A stretch of DNA of 64,000 nt, from positions 149,845,309-149,909,308 of the forward strand of contig OY998175.1 of the NCBI GenBank assembly GCA_963921935.1. Direction: 5' to 3'. The notes beneath the pieces were generated by a model. That model was not told where the DNA came from. It did no database searches and saw only the letters and a program-made list of their open reading frames with translations. This document shows, piece by piece, positions 45,781 through 57,753 of this stretch. The stretch is from Galeruca laticollis. Taxonomy: Eukaryota; Arthropoda; Insecta; Coleoptera; Chrysomelidae. The translations under genes and the position numbers were made by a program. Every line of letters begins with the position of its first letter. The first letter of the stretch is position 1.

Positions 45781-47322
45781 GTGATTTTTATTAGAAAATA
45801 TGACATAAACATCATTTCTATGTAATACTGGTACTCTTGTTCAAACACGATATTCTCATTCGTTTTCGAGAAAAACGCAATTGAACAGTTCAGAGTATCG
45901 GAAGGGGATTTCAGATATTATTTCATTTATGAAAAGTGTGCTTTGGACAGTCAGATAATTGTTGGTGGTAAATAACATTTCTTGTCAGTGAATATATTTT
46001 GCTGCGAGTTTTTAGTCAATTGTTGCATTTTTTAAAGCTATCATATACTTTTTTGATTGAAATGCCTCGTCACAATCATTTTACGAATGAAGAAATGCGG
46101 GATATGATTTGTGTATACGCACAAGAACATTTTTGCGGGCGCTCTGCAGCCAGAAGGTATGAATTGTTATATCCAGGCAGAAGGCAACCAAATCACAAAA
46201 CTTTTTCAAATCTATTTCATCGTTTGGGTGAAACCGGGTCATTTCACCAATTTCACTTAATCAAAAAGATGAAATTATGATTCGAATAGATGAAACTCCT
46301 ACAGTAAGTTCACGTCCTTTGTTATCAGCAACAGGAGTAAGTCAGTCGTGTATTATTACAAATATAAAAAAAAGTTCCACCCTTATCACTTCACTCCTGT
46401 TCGAAATTTGCTTCCCAGAGATCGAGATCTCTCACGACGGTTACAGTTCTGCCAACGTATTCTCAACAAGCATAATGATGACCGAAATATTATTAAGGAT
46501 ATTATGTTCACCAATGAAACGACTTTCACCAGAAAAGAGGTATTTAATTGGCGAAACAGCCATTATTGGGAAGAAAAAAGTCCGCATGCTCTGAAAGAAA
46601 TACATTTCCAGCATGAGTTCAAATTTATTATTTGGTGTGGCATTATAGGCGACCAACTAACAGGGCCATATGTTCTGCCTCCAAATTCAAATGGAGATTC
46701 TCATTTATTTTTTTGCAAAATACTTTTAGTGATATTTTGGATAATCTGTCACTAGCTGTAAGAAATAAAATGTGGCTTATGCAGGTTGGAGCTCCACCTC
46801 ATTTCCCTTTAGTTGTTAGAAATCATCTAAATGACATATTTCCTCAACGATGGTTTAGCAGAGGAAGTTATTTTGAGTGGGCAACAAGAAGTCCTGAGTA
46901 TAACCCGCTTGATTTTTATGTTGACATATGAAGTCCTTAGTTTACGCCAATGAAATTAACTCGAGAGACGAAATTTGGAGGAAAATACAAAATGGGGCTA
47001 ACTTTCTAAGGGGATAGAATAATATGTTCTTAGAAGTTCGAAAGTCCTTTTTTAAAATAATTAGAAAAGGCATAGAAGTCGGAGGAGGCCACGCAGAATA
47101 TTTAATTTGAGTTTGCTCTTTTTATGTTACATTGTTTTTAATTAGGCTTTATCGTCGAAATAGAGGCCTTAAGATACAAGTTTTTTATTGTCCGTTACTT
47201 GAAATTCCCTTCCGATACTTTGAACTGTTTTACTCGAAAATAAATGAGAATATCGTGTTTGAACAAGAGTACCACTATTACGTAGAAATGATGTTTATGT
47301 CATATTTTCTAATAAAAATCAC
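45781..47322 (+). mobile_element. Tc1/mariner-type (DUF4817) transposon with ~125-bp TIRs
   Basis: The left end (45781-~45908) and the inverse of the right end (~47199-47322) agree over more than 120 bases. Shared words include GTGATTTTTATTAG, ATATGACATAAACATC and AAACACGATATTCTC. TA dinucleotides flank both ends (45779-45780, 47323-47324), fitting TA target duplication. The left repeat has an ~8-base insertion (cgcaattg). Encodes one broken transposase. Confidence 0.8.
46062..47110 (+). pseudogene. DUF4817/DDE_3-type transposase, catalytically dead
   Basis: N-terminal helix-turn-helix: MPRHNHFTNEEMRDMICVY, then GRSAARRYELLYPGRRQPNH (DUF4817). The DDE part is legible across three frames: IMFTNETTFTRKEVFNW, KMWLMQVGAPPHFPL, SPEYNPLDFYVD. 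In this family the first two motifs normally read FTDE and MQDGAPPH; here the first D is N and the second is V. Frameshifts lie near 46300 and 46730, and a TGA sits at 46929 where W is expected. Residual reading continues to HAEYLI near 47109. Confidence 0.75.
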
Positions 47323-47399
47323 TAAATAGTTTTGAGGTTCTAAACAAATGTGATAAAAATCGTAGGCAGAAGCTTTAGATTTTATTTCACATTGGAAAG

Positions 47400-48085
47400 A
47401 GAGAGATTTATATGCCAAAGCTACGCTTTTGAATAATTCAAAAACTACCCCTTTATTTCTTGTAACCCTCCACGCACTCTCAGAAATTGTATTAGCTGCT
47501 ATAACCATCAGCAGAGTACTACAAACCAAATTGGAGGATACAGGAAATAATGCTGATTCGGTTTTTGTGAAAATTTTCGAGGAAATTACCAGAATGATGC
47601 TAATTTTGGGAATTAAAATGACATAGATTTACAGAAGAGATACTAAATGTGCTTTAATTGAATGTGATAGTATCAAGCATCATTTTAGAAAAGATTGAGT
47701 GTGATCTGAACGAATCTATCAATATTATTTTAGATTACACGATTCAAATTAATCCTACGATTGATATCGATCTTTTGTCGATGAATCTTGAGTCAGAATA
47801 ATTTTTTTGGTTGGAATATTGAAAACAGAAATCAACAAAAATTTCCGATTGTGCTCTCTCAGCTCTCAAGGAGTCTAGTAGAAAAATTTATCAAACTATA
47901 AATATGCTTCTACTGATACTATGTACGATTTCAGTAACGGTTGCATCAGCAGAACGAAGTTTCTCTAGCTTGAAGAGGCTGAAGTCATGGCTAAGTCCTA
48001 CCATGTCGCAAGAGAGATTATCTTAGCTTGCTTCATTACATATTCACAGAGATATCAATGTCAATGTAGAAAAGTTATAGATAGA
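47400..48085 (+). pseudogene. hAT transposase C-terminal fragment
   Basis: NMLLLILCTISVTVASAERSFS followed by LKRLKSWLSPTMSQERLS and, after one stop, LASLHIHRDINVNVEKVID (47894-48080). This is the hAT dimerisation block, whose hallmark is TVASAERSFS. Upstream VTLHALSEIVLAAITISRV (47462-47518) may be the preceding segment. The DDE core is not seen; the nested element lies just upstream. Confidence 0.7.
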
Positions 48086-48495
48086 TTCGGAAAGGTAAAA
48101 GAATGAAAACTGGAATTCATTTTATAAAATCGATTTTTATCATTATCCTGATTGTGAGCTGGAGACTGCCAAACATTGTGATTTACTTTTTTTTTCAATA
48201 AACAGAATGCTATCTGTACTGATTACTTATTACGGAAATGTAGATCTTTTATTTTTGTGATATAGGGTACGCAGATTTAACTATAATTTATACCTTTTGG
48301 GAATGTATTATTTTATTTTTTGGATCTGCGGAATGTTGTCTGTTTTATTTATTAGTGAAATGAAAATATATTATCATCTCATTTTTATGACATATGCATA
48401 TGTTTGTTTTTATTATTTTATATGTCTATTGAGAATTTTTACTACAGTCATTACCCCCCCCCCCCCTCCTAACCAGTACCCTAGATCCGCCACTG

Positions 48496-50487
48496 CCCAT
48501 GGGTAACGAAAAGGTTTGGTCGAGCAAATAGTTCACCGATGATTCCCGAATGAGTTGGGAATTATTATAAATGCATGCGTCAAAAAGGCATCAACTTGGA
48601 ATCGGTTCTGTTACGGCTCGGACATTTTTTGGCACCATATTCTGACGTATGCTGAATCGAGCTCTAGTCCCGTCCTATTTCTTAAGGCAAACTTTGTCAG
48701 TTAATTTCTTTGAACTGACAACGAATAACTAAACGCAATCAAGTTTATCCGTTACAGAATTTATTAGATTTTACAACAGCGCCAAGTGGTGTTGTATGCA
48801 ATCTTTGCTTGGATCTAGTATGCATTTTAGTATCGACAAGGTCAGTCTAGGAGTCAGAGGTAAAACGTTTGCATTTTGATAAGTACGTACTTAGATTGAA
48901 CCAGTAATTAAAAATATTTCGAAAATCAAGTTTTGCTTACCCAAGCTGGTTGCACTTTCCTTTTATGTTGAACAAAACGATTTAAAAATAGATTTTTTCT
49001 ACATTCATGCCAAAAACAACACTTTTGTGAAACACATTTAATGGAAAAAGTGGTTCTTTTCGCACTAGTGCAACAAAATTTTTGTTGCACTCGTCTGTCA
49101 TTAATGTCAGTTTTGTGATGATTTATGACAAACATAGATATTTAAATAAAATAAAAATCCAGAGTGTCTGATCCTGCTCTAATACAGCAATAATATATGT
49201 ATATCTTACTACTTAGTCTCAACGAGTTACAATTATTGCAAAATTCTTTGATTATTTAAAATTTAAATGGTCAAAGCGAAAACCAGATATGATTGAGTAC
49301 TGACAAGGTGGAGGCCATGAAGATACAAAAAAAAGAAGTTTGAGTTCCTAACATATTATATTCTAATTTTCCAGTTTTTGCATGAATGTAGTAAAAATAT
49401 TGTATGCAAGTCGTGCAAAACGTGTTTTTTGCACTCGACGTGTTGTCCAACTCGGCCTAAAGGCCTCGTTGGACAATTTCACGTCGCGTGCAAAAAACAC
49501 TCACTTTTTGCACTTGTTGCATAAATAACTATTTAATGGTTTTGGCTCCTAGCATACCTGAGCCAAAAGATGCTAGGTGTCAAAACTATATGTTAGGGAC
49601 AAAGTTATACAAACAGCGCAAACACCTGGATAATGCTCTCGAAGCAAGGAGCCAGTACAGACGTCAGATAAACACATTAATACAAAAATCGCCAGAACAT
49701 CGGTACATTGTATATTTGTTTTGTTTTATACTGTATTTTTAGTATATTGTAGGCAGGGAGTCAAAAATCTCTGATAAAGAACATTTTTAATCTAATCTAA
49801 TGGTTTTGTATTATTATTTTGACATAAACTTATACAAATATGTTTAGAAAAATACGTCGGAATAAGGGCCCTTTTTGTATCCAAAGCAAAGTAACCAACA
49901 CAAAAACTGTACAATTACGATACAAACCCAGTTGACCTGCTGATTAGTGAATATAATAAGTCTGTGTAATTTACATCAAATTTGCTGCGTAACTGAGATT
50001 GTACGGTACTAAAACGGTATTTACTTCGGTTGGAATAAACCTATAGTCGTCGTAATACGTCGAAATAAGTATTTTCTACTATTTTATTCAAATTAAATTC
50101 TAAAACCTATATGAACTGCAATCAGGAGAAAAATATTTCTCACTAGAAAACTAAGTTTTTATGTTTAGAGAGTGTGTCCCAAAAATAGTTCATTTTAAAT
50201 TAGAGCTATACCCACAGCAATATTTAATTTTTCAATTAAACCAAAAATATTCTTATAAACTGAAAACACCTTCAATTTAAGTGAAAATTATGATCAAGAT
50301 TTTATTTCAATTCTTTTTGTTTCAAAATATATATACCAATCTCGGAGAATCTTAAAAAAAAGTACGTCGGCATAAGGATTCGCTTTTTATAGTCCAGGAG
50401 GTATTTGCGCCTTAAATTCACTCATGCACCAATGTGTTACGATATTTTGATACTAACATAAGTAAACGTTTTTTTAATTTCCAGCAA
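48496..50487. other. Intergenic interval with a foldback element
   Basis: No gene. 49422-49459 and 49461-49500 form an imperfect inverted repeat (gtgttttttgcac..gacgtg...ttgtccaac). Related ttgttgcactcg words at 49060-49095 suggest a MITE-like repeat. Motif tacgtcg(g/a)aataag occurs at 49853 and 50056, and a variant at 50363. Confidence 0.5.
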
Positions 50488-53066
50488 AATGGCACCTACA
50501 GTGATGATTGAAGCTAAACATAAAAGAAAAAACAAGTATTCAGAAGACGAGGTATGTCTGTTCATAAAGCCTCCAAAATTCACGGCATACCACAGACAAC
50601 ATTAAAGGACAAGAAAAAGCGAAAAGATATTTTCAAGACAAGTGGAAAACCGCCTATCGTAACAGCTGAGGAAGAGAAGCTAGTAGTTGATTGGATCCAT
50701 TTTCTGGGAGATGCTGGATTTCCAGTATCTAGAGCTCAACTATTTGACTTGCTATCCACATTGATTACAAACCTGAATCGATCTAATCCTTTTAAGGATG
50801 GGAGACCAGGAAAACATTGGTACCAAGGGTTTTTAAAACGAAACCAAGATGTGTCTTGCCGAATAGCACAAAATCTTACTCCAATCCGAGCTAGAGTAAC
50901 TCAGAAGGCTATTAGAAATTGTTTTGTGAAAGTGCATGAATATTTTGTAAAAAATAACGGAAGTTTTAGAAGACTCCAGCAGAATCTATAACGGTGATGA
51001 GACCGCATTTTTTTGACTCCTTCAGAAAAGTGCTAGTGAAAAAAAGGTTAAAAGACTGTCTATAATAGAGGCTTGAATGATGATAAGGAATGCCTCACAG
51101 TTTTAGCCAACGTTGCTGCGAACGGTGAAGTTGCTCCGCCGATGGTGGTTTTTCCATATAAGTCCCGGATGCCAAAAAATATCCCTCAATCTATGCCAAC
51201 CGGTTGGGGTTATGGATATACCGAGAGTAGTTGTATGAATGCGGAAGCTGTTTTTGAATATGTAACTAATGTTTTCTTTAACTGGTTAAAGAAAAACAAC
51301 ATCACACTGCCTGTCGCACTTTTCCTGGATGGCCACACCAGCCATATTTCATTAGCATTGAGTCAGTTCTGCAAAGCAAATGGAATTGTATTGGTAGCGT
51401 TGGTTCCGAATGCCACTCACATAATGCAGCCATTAGATGTAGCAGAGTTTCGTCCCGTAAAGGCGAAGTGGCGAACAATAGTCCATGATTTTAGAATTAA
51501 ACATGAATTTAATAAAATTGAAGGAACAGATTTTTCCGTGCCAGTAAAAGATTGTTTTGATAAGACCTTAAAACCTTAAACAATTCAAAGTGCATTTGAA
51601 ACTACTGGATTATATCCTTTTAACGTCGAAAAAATAAAATTCCAGAAACTCCAAACAAATAGAACTCAAGCCCCACACGTTATTTATTCACAGGCCTGTT
51701 CCGAAGACACGGTACCAGGACGAGATTTTAGTAAAGAGTTTGAAAGCAAACTATCTCCTGAAACGCTACGTCAGTTTATCAAACTATCTAGTAATGCAGG
51801 TTGTTCAGGAAATCCATCCTTTTTGAATTCTGGAAATCACTTAACCTCAAAGAGGAAGTGGATGATCAACTACTATCGAATAAGCTATCAAATGAAACTG
51901 CACAGCATCTTGTCCAAAACCTTGAAGAACTGCTGTCCGATGATGAACAGACCTCGTTACATCAGTTAGAGGACTCAACACTAATTAACAACATAAATGA
52001 TGATGAAGATTTTAGTATATTTAGCATTGGAGGAGATGGCTTTTTAGAACTGGTCGCAGAAAATAACGAATACATGACAACTGATAATTCAATCAACAAC
52101 CATAAAAAATCAACGGACAAAAGTATTGAAACAATCTTGGAAGCTCATTCAACAGCAAAATTAACCTCCTCTCCAAAATCATGTCATAGTAACTCAATTG
52201 ACAATAATACCGCAAAAAAATTCAAATTTTAAAAATAGAATACCTTGAACCAATCAAGCTTCCCAATGAATCACATTCCAGTTCATCAGTACAATCTGAT
52301 GCTCATGACACTACAGTCCATGATAAAGAAAATATTTCTGTAAATAACAATTTTCTTACACCGCCCAATCAAACAATTTCCGAGAAATCCGATTTTGTCA
52401 ACCCACCAATATCTGAGGTATCTCCGGAACCATGTAGTAGTCAGTCATCTTCGTCATATTTTAGAATACCGCCCAAGTTTCCTACGCCTTTCAAAAATAC
52501 ATTTCATTTTCCCAAAAAGCCGAAAGAGAATGCAAAAAAAACGAGTAACAAAAAAGATAACACCGATTGTAGCCACAGCTGATGAATTTGTAGACTATCA
52601 AAGGCGACTAGAAGCCGAAAAAATGCCAATAGAAGAAAAGAGAAAAGAAAGACTTGCCCAGAAAAATAAAGCGAAAATTAAAACAATCCCTAAGAAATCG
52701 ATTGGCAAAAAAACAAAAGAGGCAGACTCAGAACAAATAACCTAAGAACAACTAGCAGAAGAGGCAAAAATTTATGAACAGGAGAATGTAGCAGAAGAAA
52801 AAGAAGAGAAGAGAGAAAAATCAAAAAATATGATGAACAAAGCAAAAGCCGAACCAGTAAAAAATAAATGCAAAAAAGAGAGCGGTTATCAACAAGATGA
52901 TTACGTAATTTTTATATATGAAAATGAATATTTTCCAGGACAAGTTATTGATAAAAGTAAATCCAAATTTTTTATTAAGGCGATGGAACGGATTGGGATA
53001 CATTGGAGATGGCCAGCTGTCGATGATGTCATATGGTATGTCCCTGAGATAGAAAGTATTGGCTAA
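50488..53066 (+). pseudogene. pogo/Tigger (CENP-B-like) transposase with long C-terminal tail
   Basis: MAPTVMIEAKHKRKNKYSEDE, then after a short loss MSVHKASKIHGIPQTTLKDK (pogo HTH). A CENP-B-type DNA-binding segment follows (VTAEEEKLVVDWIHFLGDAG). DDE core: NGDETAFFLTP (50992; stops just after), VALFLDGHTSHISLAL and NATHIMQPLDVAEFRPVK (51420-51470). The tail beyond 51580 is acidic then Lys/Glu-rich. It ends in YQQDDYVIFIYENEYFPGQV and HWRWPAVDDVIWYVPEI (52890-53050), a small beta-barrel (Tudor/PWWP-like) module known at the end of some invertebrate Tigger proteins. At least four frameshifts or stops. Confidence 0.8.
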
Positions 53067-53339
53067 ACGTGCAATATTGGTTTTAGTGATATACTTAATA
53101 TAAATTTTATATTTGATGTAAGTAAATTCTTAAAAACCTATATGTAAAAGTTGTTACAAGGTTTTATTTTTTTGTACTTATAAGCGGATTATTTTTTAAT
53201 TTACTTCAATAAATATATCGTTCTGCATATTTTTCTCGAATTCAATGTTTTTTGTATTAATTTCAACCATATTTAAAAAAAACCATATAAAAGTTTACGC
53301 CGAAATTAGGAACCTCTCAGGTCGGATTACGGTCTTATA

Positions 53340-55761
53340 CTCGATAGTCGAAATTGTGTAAAGTGAGTCAGAGCTATCTAATCAACACTTTGGTTAAAGC
53401 GCAGTTGCCATATGTATTCTAGAGAGAAATGCTGTATTTTATAAATACACTTCAAATCCATTGTATCAATATTTCAAGTACAAAAGATGCAATGTAATTA
53501 AGTCAATACCAATTTAATATATTTATTTCAAATTTCAAGCAGACTAATAATAATTAGTTTACTTGAAATGTGAAATAAAGTGTTTATGTATATTTCTTGA
53601 ACGCAAAGTTTGTTGTGAAAAACTCGCCGATTTGACAATGTTGGAGAGTCGCTTCAATGTTCCGGCTTTGAGAACGAGATAGATAGATCGAGCTACGCGA
53701 ATGAGACAGTGATAGTAAACAGTTATGTGAGGTGTTTATTCTCTTCATGAGCGTAACATCAGTATTTGTGTTGTGGTTTTGTGTGATAAATCGGTTATTA
53801 TTGGTATTTATTGTAATATTTATATCGGTATATTTAGTGACAATAATGGCGGAGTGTAGCGGTGTTGGCGATAAAAAACGGCGTCGTAACAATTTAATTC
53901 GGGAAGAAAAAGTCCTCATATTAAATGTGTACGAAGGACTGCGTGCCATGGACAAACAGTTGGGTGTTAGTGACGCTGTGATTAAGTGCAGTTATTTAAC
54001 TAAAGTTTCTGAGAGTACTATATACAATACTCTAAAGAAATCGCGGGACGGATCTTTGACAAGAGAACGAGGTGAAAACTGTAAACCGCAAAGTAGGGGA
54101 AGAAAGAAAATTGTTTTGACGACCAAACACGGAATGCTATACGTAGGGAAATACATTCTTTTTATTTTAGGAATGAAATCCCCTCGGTAGCTAAATTGAG
54201 CAAGGTAATAGAAGCTGATGATACTTTACCAAACATCAGTGATAAAGTTTTGAGACGAACTTTAAAATTAATGAATTTTCGTTACCAAACAAGAAGTAGA
54301 AACAGTGCCTTAATTGAACGAAATGACATTGTGGAATGGAGGAGAAATTATTTAAAACAGATACGACAGTTTCGTAACGAAGGACGGCACATATATTATC
54401 TTGACGAAACATGGTTAAATGAAGGCCACACTGTGTCAAAAGTGTGGCAAGACATGAATATACGAAGCAATCGACAAGCCTTTATGGAGGGTTTCTCTTC
54501 CGGTTTAAAAGCTCCCTCTGGGAAAGGATGTCGACTGATTATCACTCACATTGGCAGCGAGGAAGGATTTGTAGAAGGTGGATTACTAAGTTTCAGTCCA
54601 AAAAAACTGTCGATTACCATGAAGAGATGGATGCTAACCGGTTTGAAACTCCTGGTTCAGTGATAGTTATGGATAATGCTTCATACCACTCTCGTCGACT
54701 GGAGCAAATACCTACTTCAGCTAGCCGCAAGAGGGTTATAATTGATTGGTTAGAGAGTAAAAGCATTCCGCACAACGAGGCAATGCTAAAAGTTGAATTA
54801 TTATCTCTCGTACGGAAACATAAAAGCAGTTATATTAAGTACGTTGTCGATGAAATGGCGAAAGATTTCAACGTCTCAGTTGTTAGACTTCCTCCCTACC
54901 ACTGTGAGTTAAACCCCATCGAGCTGGTTTGGGCCCAAGTGAAAAATTATGTTGCGAGAAAAAACAGTACATTCAAAATGGCTGACGTTGAGAAACTGTT
55001 TGACGAGGCGCTGCATACCGTTACTGCTGAGAGTTGGCGTAAATGTATTCAACACGTATTAAAAGAAGAAATAAAGTTTTGGGATTTAGACATACGTGTA
55101 GAAGTAATGACGGAACCACTCATTATCGATATAGGAGGAGAAAGCGATGATTCTGAGGAGTCGTCAGGGAGTGATACCGCTTCCAGTTAGTCAGACATTT
55201 TACAAGTGACCTCGCAACATACCTATACTTATTGGTAATTTATTTTGGACTTGACAAACAACTTTTTTTCAGTTTTAGTAGTAGTAAGTTGGAATTGACT
55301 TTTAAACATTTTTTTATTTTGTTTTAACTTACTTATGAACAACTTGTGATAAGTTATTATTTCAAATGTTAAAAATTGAAATTCCAGATATTTCAGTATT
55401 CGCACCCTTAAACTATGATACGCTCATGGAGTTCACTTTAAATCGGTAGATAACCGATGACGTCACTTTACAGAATTTCGACTATCGACTTTTTTATATA
55501 CATCTTATTATAGCTCATCCTTAAAAATGTGTATTATTCTTGGTAACACCCTGTATATACATAATGATACCTACCATAATAATTTCGTATTTCTGTTCTC
55601 TCAAATTTAAACGCCAGAGCGTACAAGAACATTTTATATTTATTTTTTATTTAGGACTATTAAGAACCCTTCAAAAATGATGCGCTCATGAAGTTCGCTT
55701 CTGCAACTGATTTTATGGACAGTAAGAGCGATGAGTCACTTTACAGAATTTCGACTATCGA
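53340..55761 (+). mobile_element. Tc1/mariner-like (IS630) transposon with TA target duplication
   Basis: The left end CTCGATAGTCGAAATT (53340) is the exact inverse of AATTTCGACTATCGAG ending at 55761. Flanking TA lies at 53338-53339 and 55762-55763. The shared terminal sequence extends ~30 bp (cactttacagaatttcgac). A second right-type end sits at 55458-55486 inside the element. Flanks on both sides carry the tacgtc-gaataagg type motif of the Tigger neighbourhood, so this element probably inserted into that older repeat. Confidence 0.8.
53846..55189 (+). pseudogene. IS630/mariner transposase with 82 residues between the last two acids
   Basis: MAECSGVGDKKRRRN opens an HTH region (VSESTIYNTLKKSRDGSL). 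Catalytic sites all survive: D in HIYYLDETWLNEGH (54390-54430), D in VIVMDNASYHS (54663-54695), E in CELNPIELVWAQVK (54903-54945). Counting gives 82 residues between the second D and the E, the spacing I recall as the DD82E/Sailor group. The tail is acidic and ends GSDTASS at 55189. Frameshifts near 54185 and 54600, and a small loss before TPGSVIVMD where WFKxxLP is usual. Recently dead; a close relative may be intact. Confidence 0.8.
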
Positions 55762-55763
55762 GT

Positions 55764-56595
55764 ATAGTTAAAAATGTACGTCCGAATAAGGAGATTGTGG
55801 CATTTTTTGGAAAATATTATTTAAAAAATATATTTTCCTACATTTCACAACATATCATTTTACATTTAAGAAATGCCAAACTGGATGTAAAAAAGTCAGT
55901 TTTTCTAATATTTGAACTCAAACTCAAAAAATCCTAAGCTGCGACGGAATATGGTGCTTTTACCTTAGTCGGTTTTGTACATAGTTTAGTTTTATGAAGA
56001 GCAATTAACATTACATAATATACAAATATAAATTAAATTGGTTTGTTTCTAAAAGAGTCAGAAACTGATCGTGATTAAAGGAACCATTCCAATATAAGAA
56101 TAAGCATGGATCCGATTACCTATGATACAAGGTAAAATAAATTTTCGAAAAACAAACAGAAAATATTATTATCCTCTCCTTTTAATGTCCTCATTTATAA
56201 AATCCATTTTGATTTGTTACTGCTATTAGCGATAATTATCTAATTTATTATTGTGTAGTAGAATATAATTTGGTAATAAGTTGTAATAACACGCAAATTG
56301 AAGAGCGCATGCTCAAACATACTGTTCTTTTCATTTCTCAATTGAAACATATACCACCAATAGTGAGCAGAGTTACAACTTTCCTCACTTTTTTCAGTTG
56401 AGTAATAATGGATTTTGCTCATAAGAAAATATTTCATAGTTACAGTGTATTGATAAGTGATACCTATAACCGTTTTTGTGTTTCGCCTCCTCGAACAATG
56501 TCAATTTTGTCATGGTAACAGTTGTTTTGAAGTTTGTTGCTGAACGTCAGAAAAATCTTCAGCAATTTTCATCAGTATTTTTTTCTTTTTTCGAC
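55764..56595. other. No gene seen
   Basis: Begins with aaaaatgtacgtccgaataagg, then AT-rich sequence with chance ORFs only. Confidence 0.5.
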
Positions 56596-57753
56596 ATGGA
56601 ACGGTTTGGTACAAGTTCGAGGACCGAAATAGATAAAGGAATTGAAGACTTGACACCGCAAAATACCGTTAAAACACATGAATATGTTTGGAAACAGTTC
56701 ACCGAATTTTGTGAACGGCGAAATTATAAACTTTGTGCCCAAACTTCTGACGAACAATCAAGTATTTTGAAAGATTAGGCATTCAACATGAAACGTGCAG
56801 ACTGCGCGAGATACAAAGAAGGACGGTGAAAACAATTTGGAATATTTCTGCTAAACTTGTCCAGAAAAAGTTTTATGACGAGTTTAGTCGAGAAACAAAT
56901 TCATTCAGAACCGTGATTTTTGAAGATGCAAGAAAGGCGCGGGCAGCTAAAAGAAAGAAGTTTTAAGCAATTCCTGAAAAAAGAGAAAAATCTGTCGCCC
57001 TCAAAGCGGAAGAAATTAGTAAAATTGTGTCAATTTTTGATGAAAATACGTCAAACGGATTACAAAAAATATGATATCAAATATGTTCTATGGATCTGGC
57101 GTGGCGTAGAAATGAAGCAGTATTTTGCTTAATTGACCATTTCAAAGTAGAATGCGACACTTATGGTCAACCCACAGGCCGTATTGAGTACAATACCATT
57201 TTTTCAAAGAGATCACTAGGTGGCGAAAAACATTTAGCTGAATCTAAATGGTTGACACGGAATAAAAATTGTGAATATCAGTATCCAGTACGTATGTTGA
57301 AGAAAATGTTGAACAAAACAACACCAAACATTAAAACCAATTGTCTATTTTGAACACCTAATCCTGATAGGCAGAAAATTAGAATATGGTATAGAAATTG
57401 TCCTGTAGGTCTTAATCAATTGAATAAATGGACACTTTCAGGGGCAGAAAGTATAGGACTTGACAAAGAAGGAAAAAATATCGAATAATTCGAATCGCTC
57501 TTCCGCTGTTAGTATCTTGGTACAATCTGGAGCAAGCTTGCAAGAAATTATTAAGATAACAGCCAACTCCTCATCTGAATCTCTAAAACCGTATCTAAAG
57601 CTTACTAACGAACACAATAGCAAGATACTTGATAAAATGAGAAATATCCAAGATTCTACCTACTCTACCACCACCAGCACCTCAAATTCAGCTTCTAAAG
57701 ACAATACAACAAATATTTATTATAATAATTGTACTTCCAATTTTAACCAATAA
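56596..57753 (+). pseudogene. Crypton-type tyrosine recombinase (DUF3504-like), broken
   Basis: Would recombine DNA through a tyrosine nucleophile. MERFGTSSRTEIDKGIEDLT at 56596, then HEYVWKQFTEFCERRNYK. A TAG at 56776 replaces a conserved W. Later frames give LAWRRNEAVFCLIDHFK with the first arginine block (57093), RIEYNTIFSKRSLGGEK, LAESKWLTRNKN, and the C-terminal box NHSNRSSAVSIL with H-x-x-R (57483-57515). Next come KITANSSSESLKPYLKL (57555-57605), where the usual GH is AN but the final tyrosine is present. Four or more frame changes. A Ser/Thr-rich tail ends at 57753. Confidence 0.7.

Larger units (their letters stand above)
45330..48495 (+). mobile_element. hAT transposon remnant carrying a nested element
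   Basis: The left end ctgtggcggatcc (45330) and right end gatccgccactg (to 48495) are inverse ends of the CAGTGGCGGATC type known from hAT elements. Inside lie a hAT C-terminal domain (47400-48080) and an unrelated transposon (45781-47322). A run of 13 C at 48452 sits next to the right end. The 8-bp flanks do not match (ttcacgtg versus cccatggg), so pairing of these two ends is inferred. Confidence 0.5.

Noticed and set aside
48926..49135. Cysteine-rich minus-strand ORF
   Set aside because: Chance frame in a repeat-like region; no CxxC spacing or homologue recognised.
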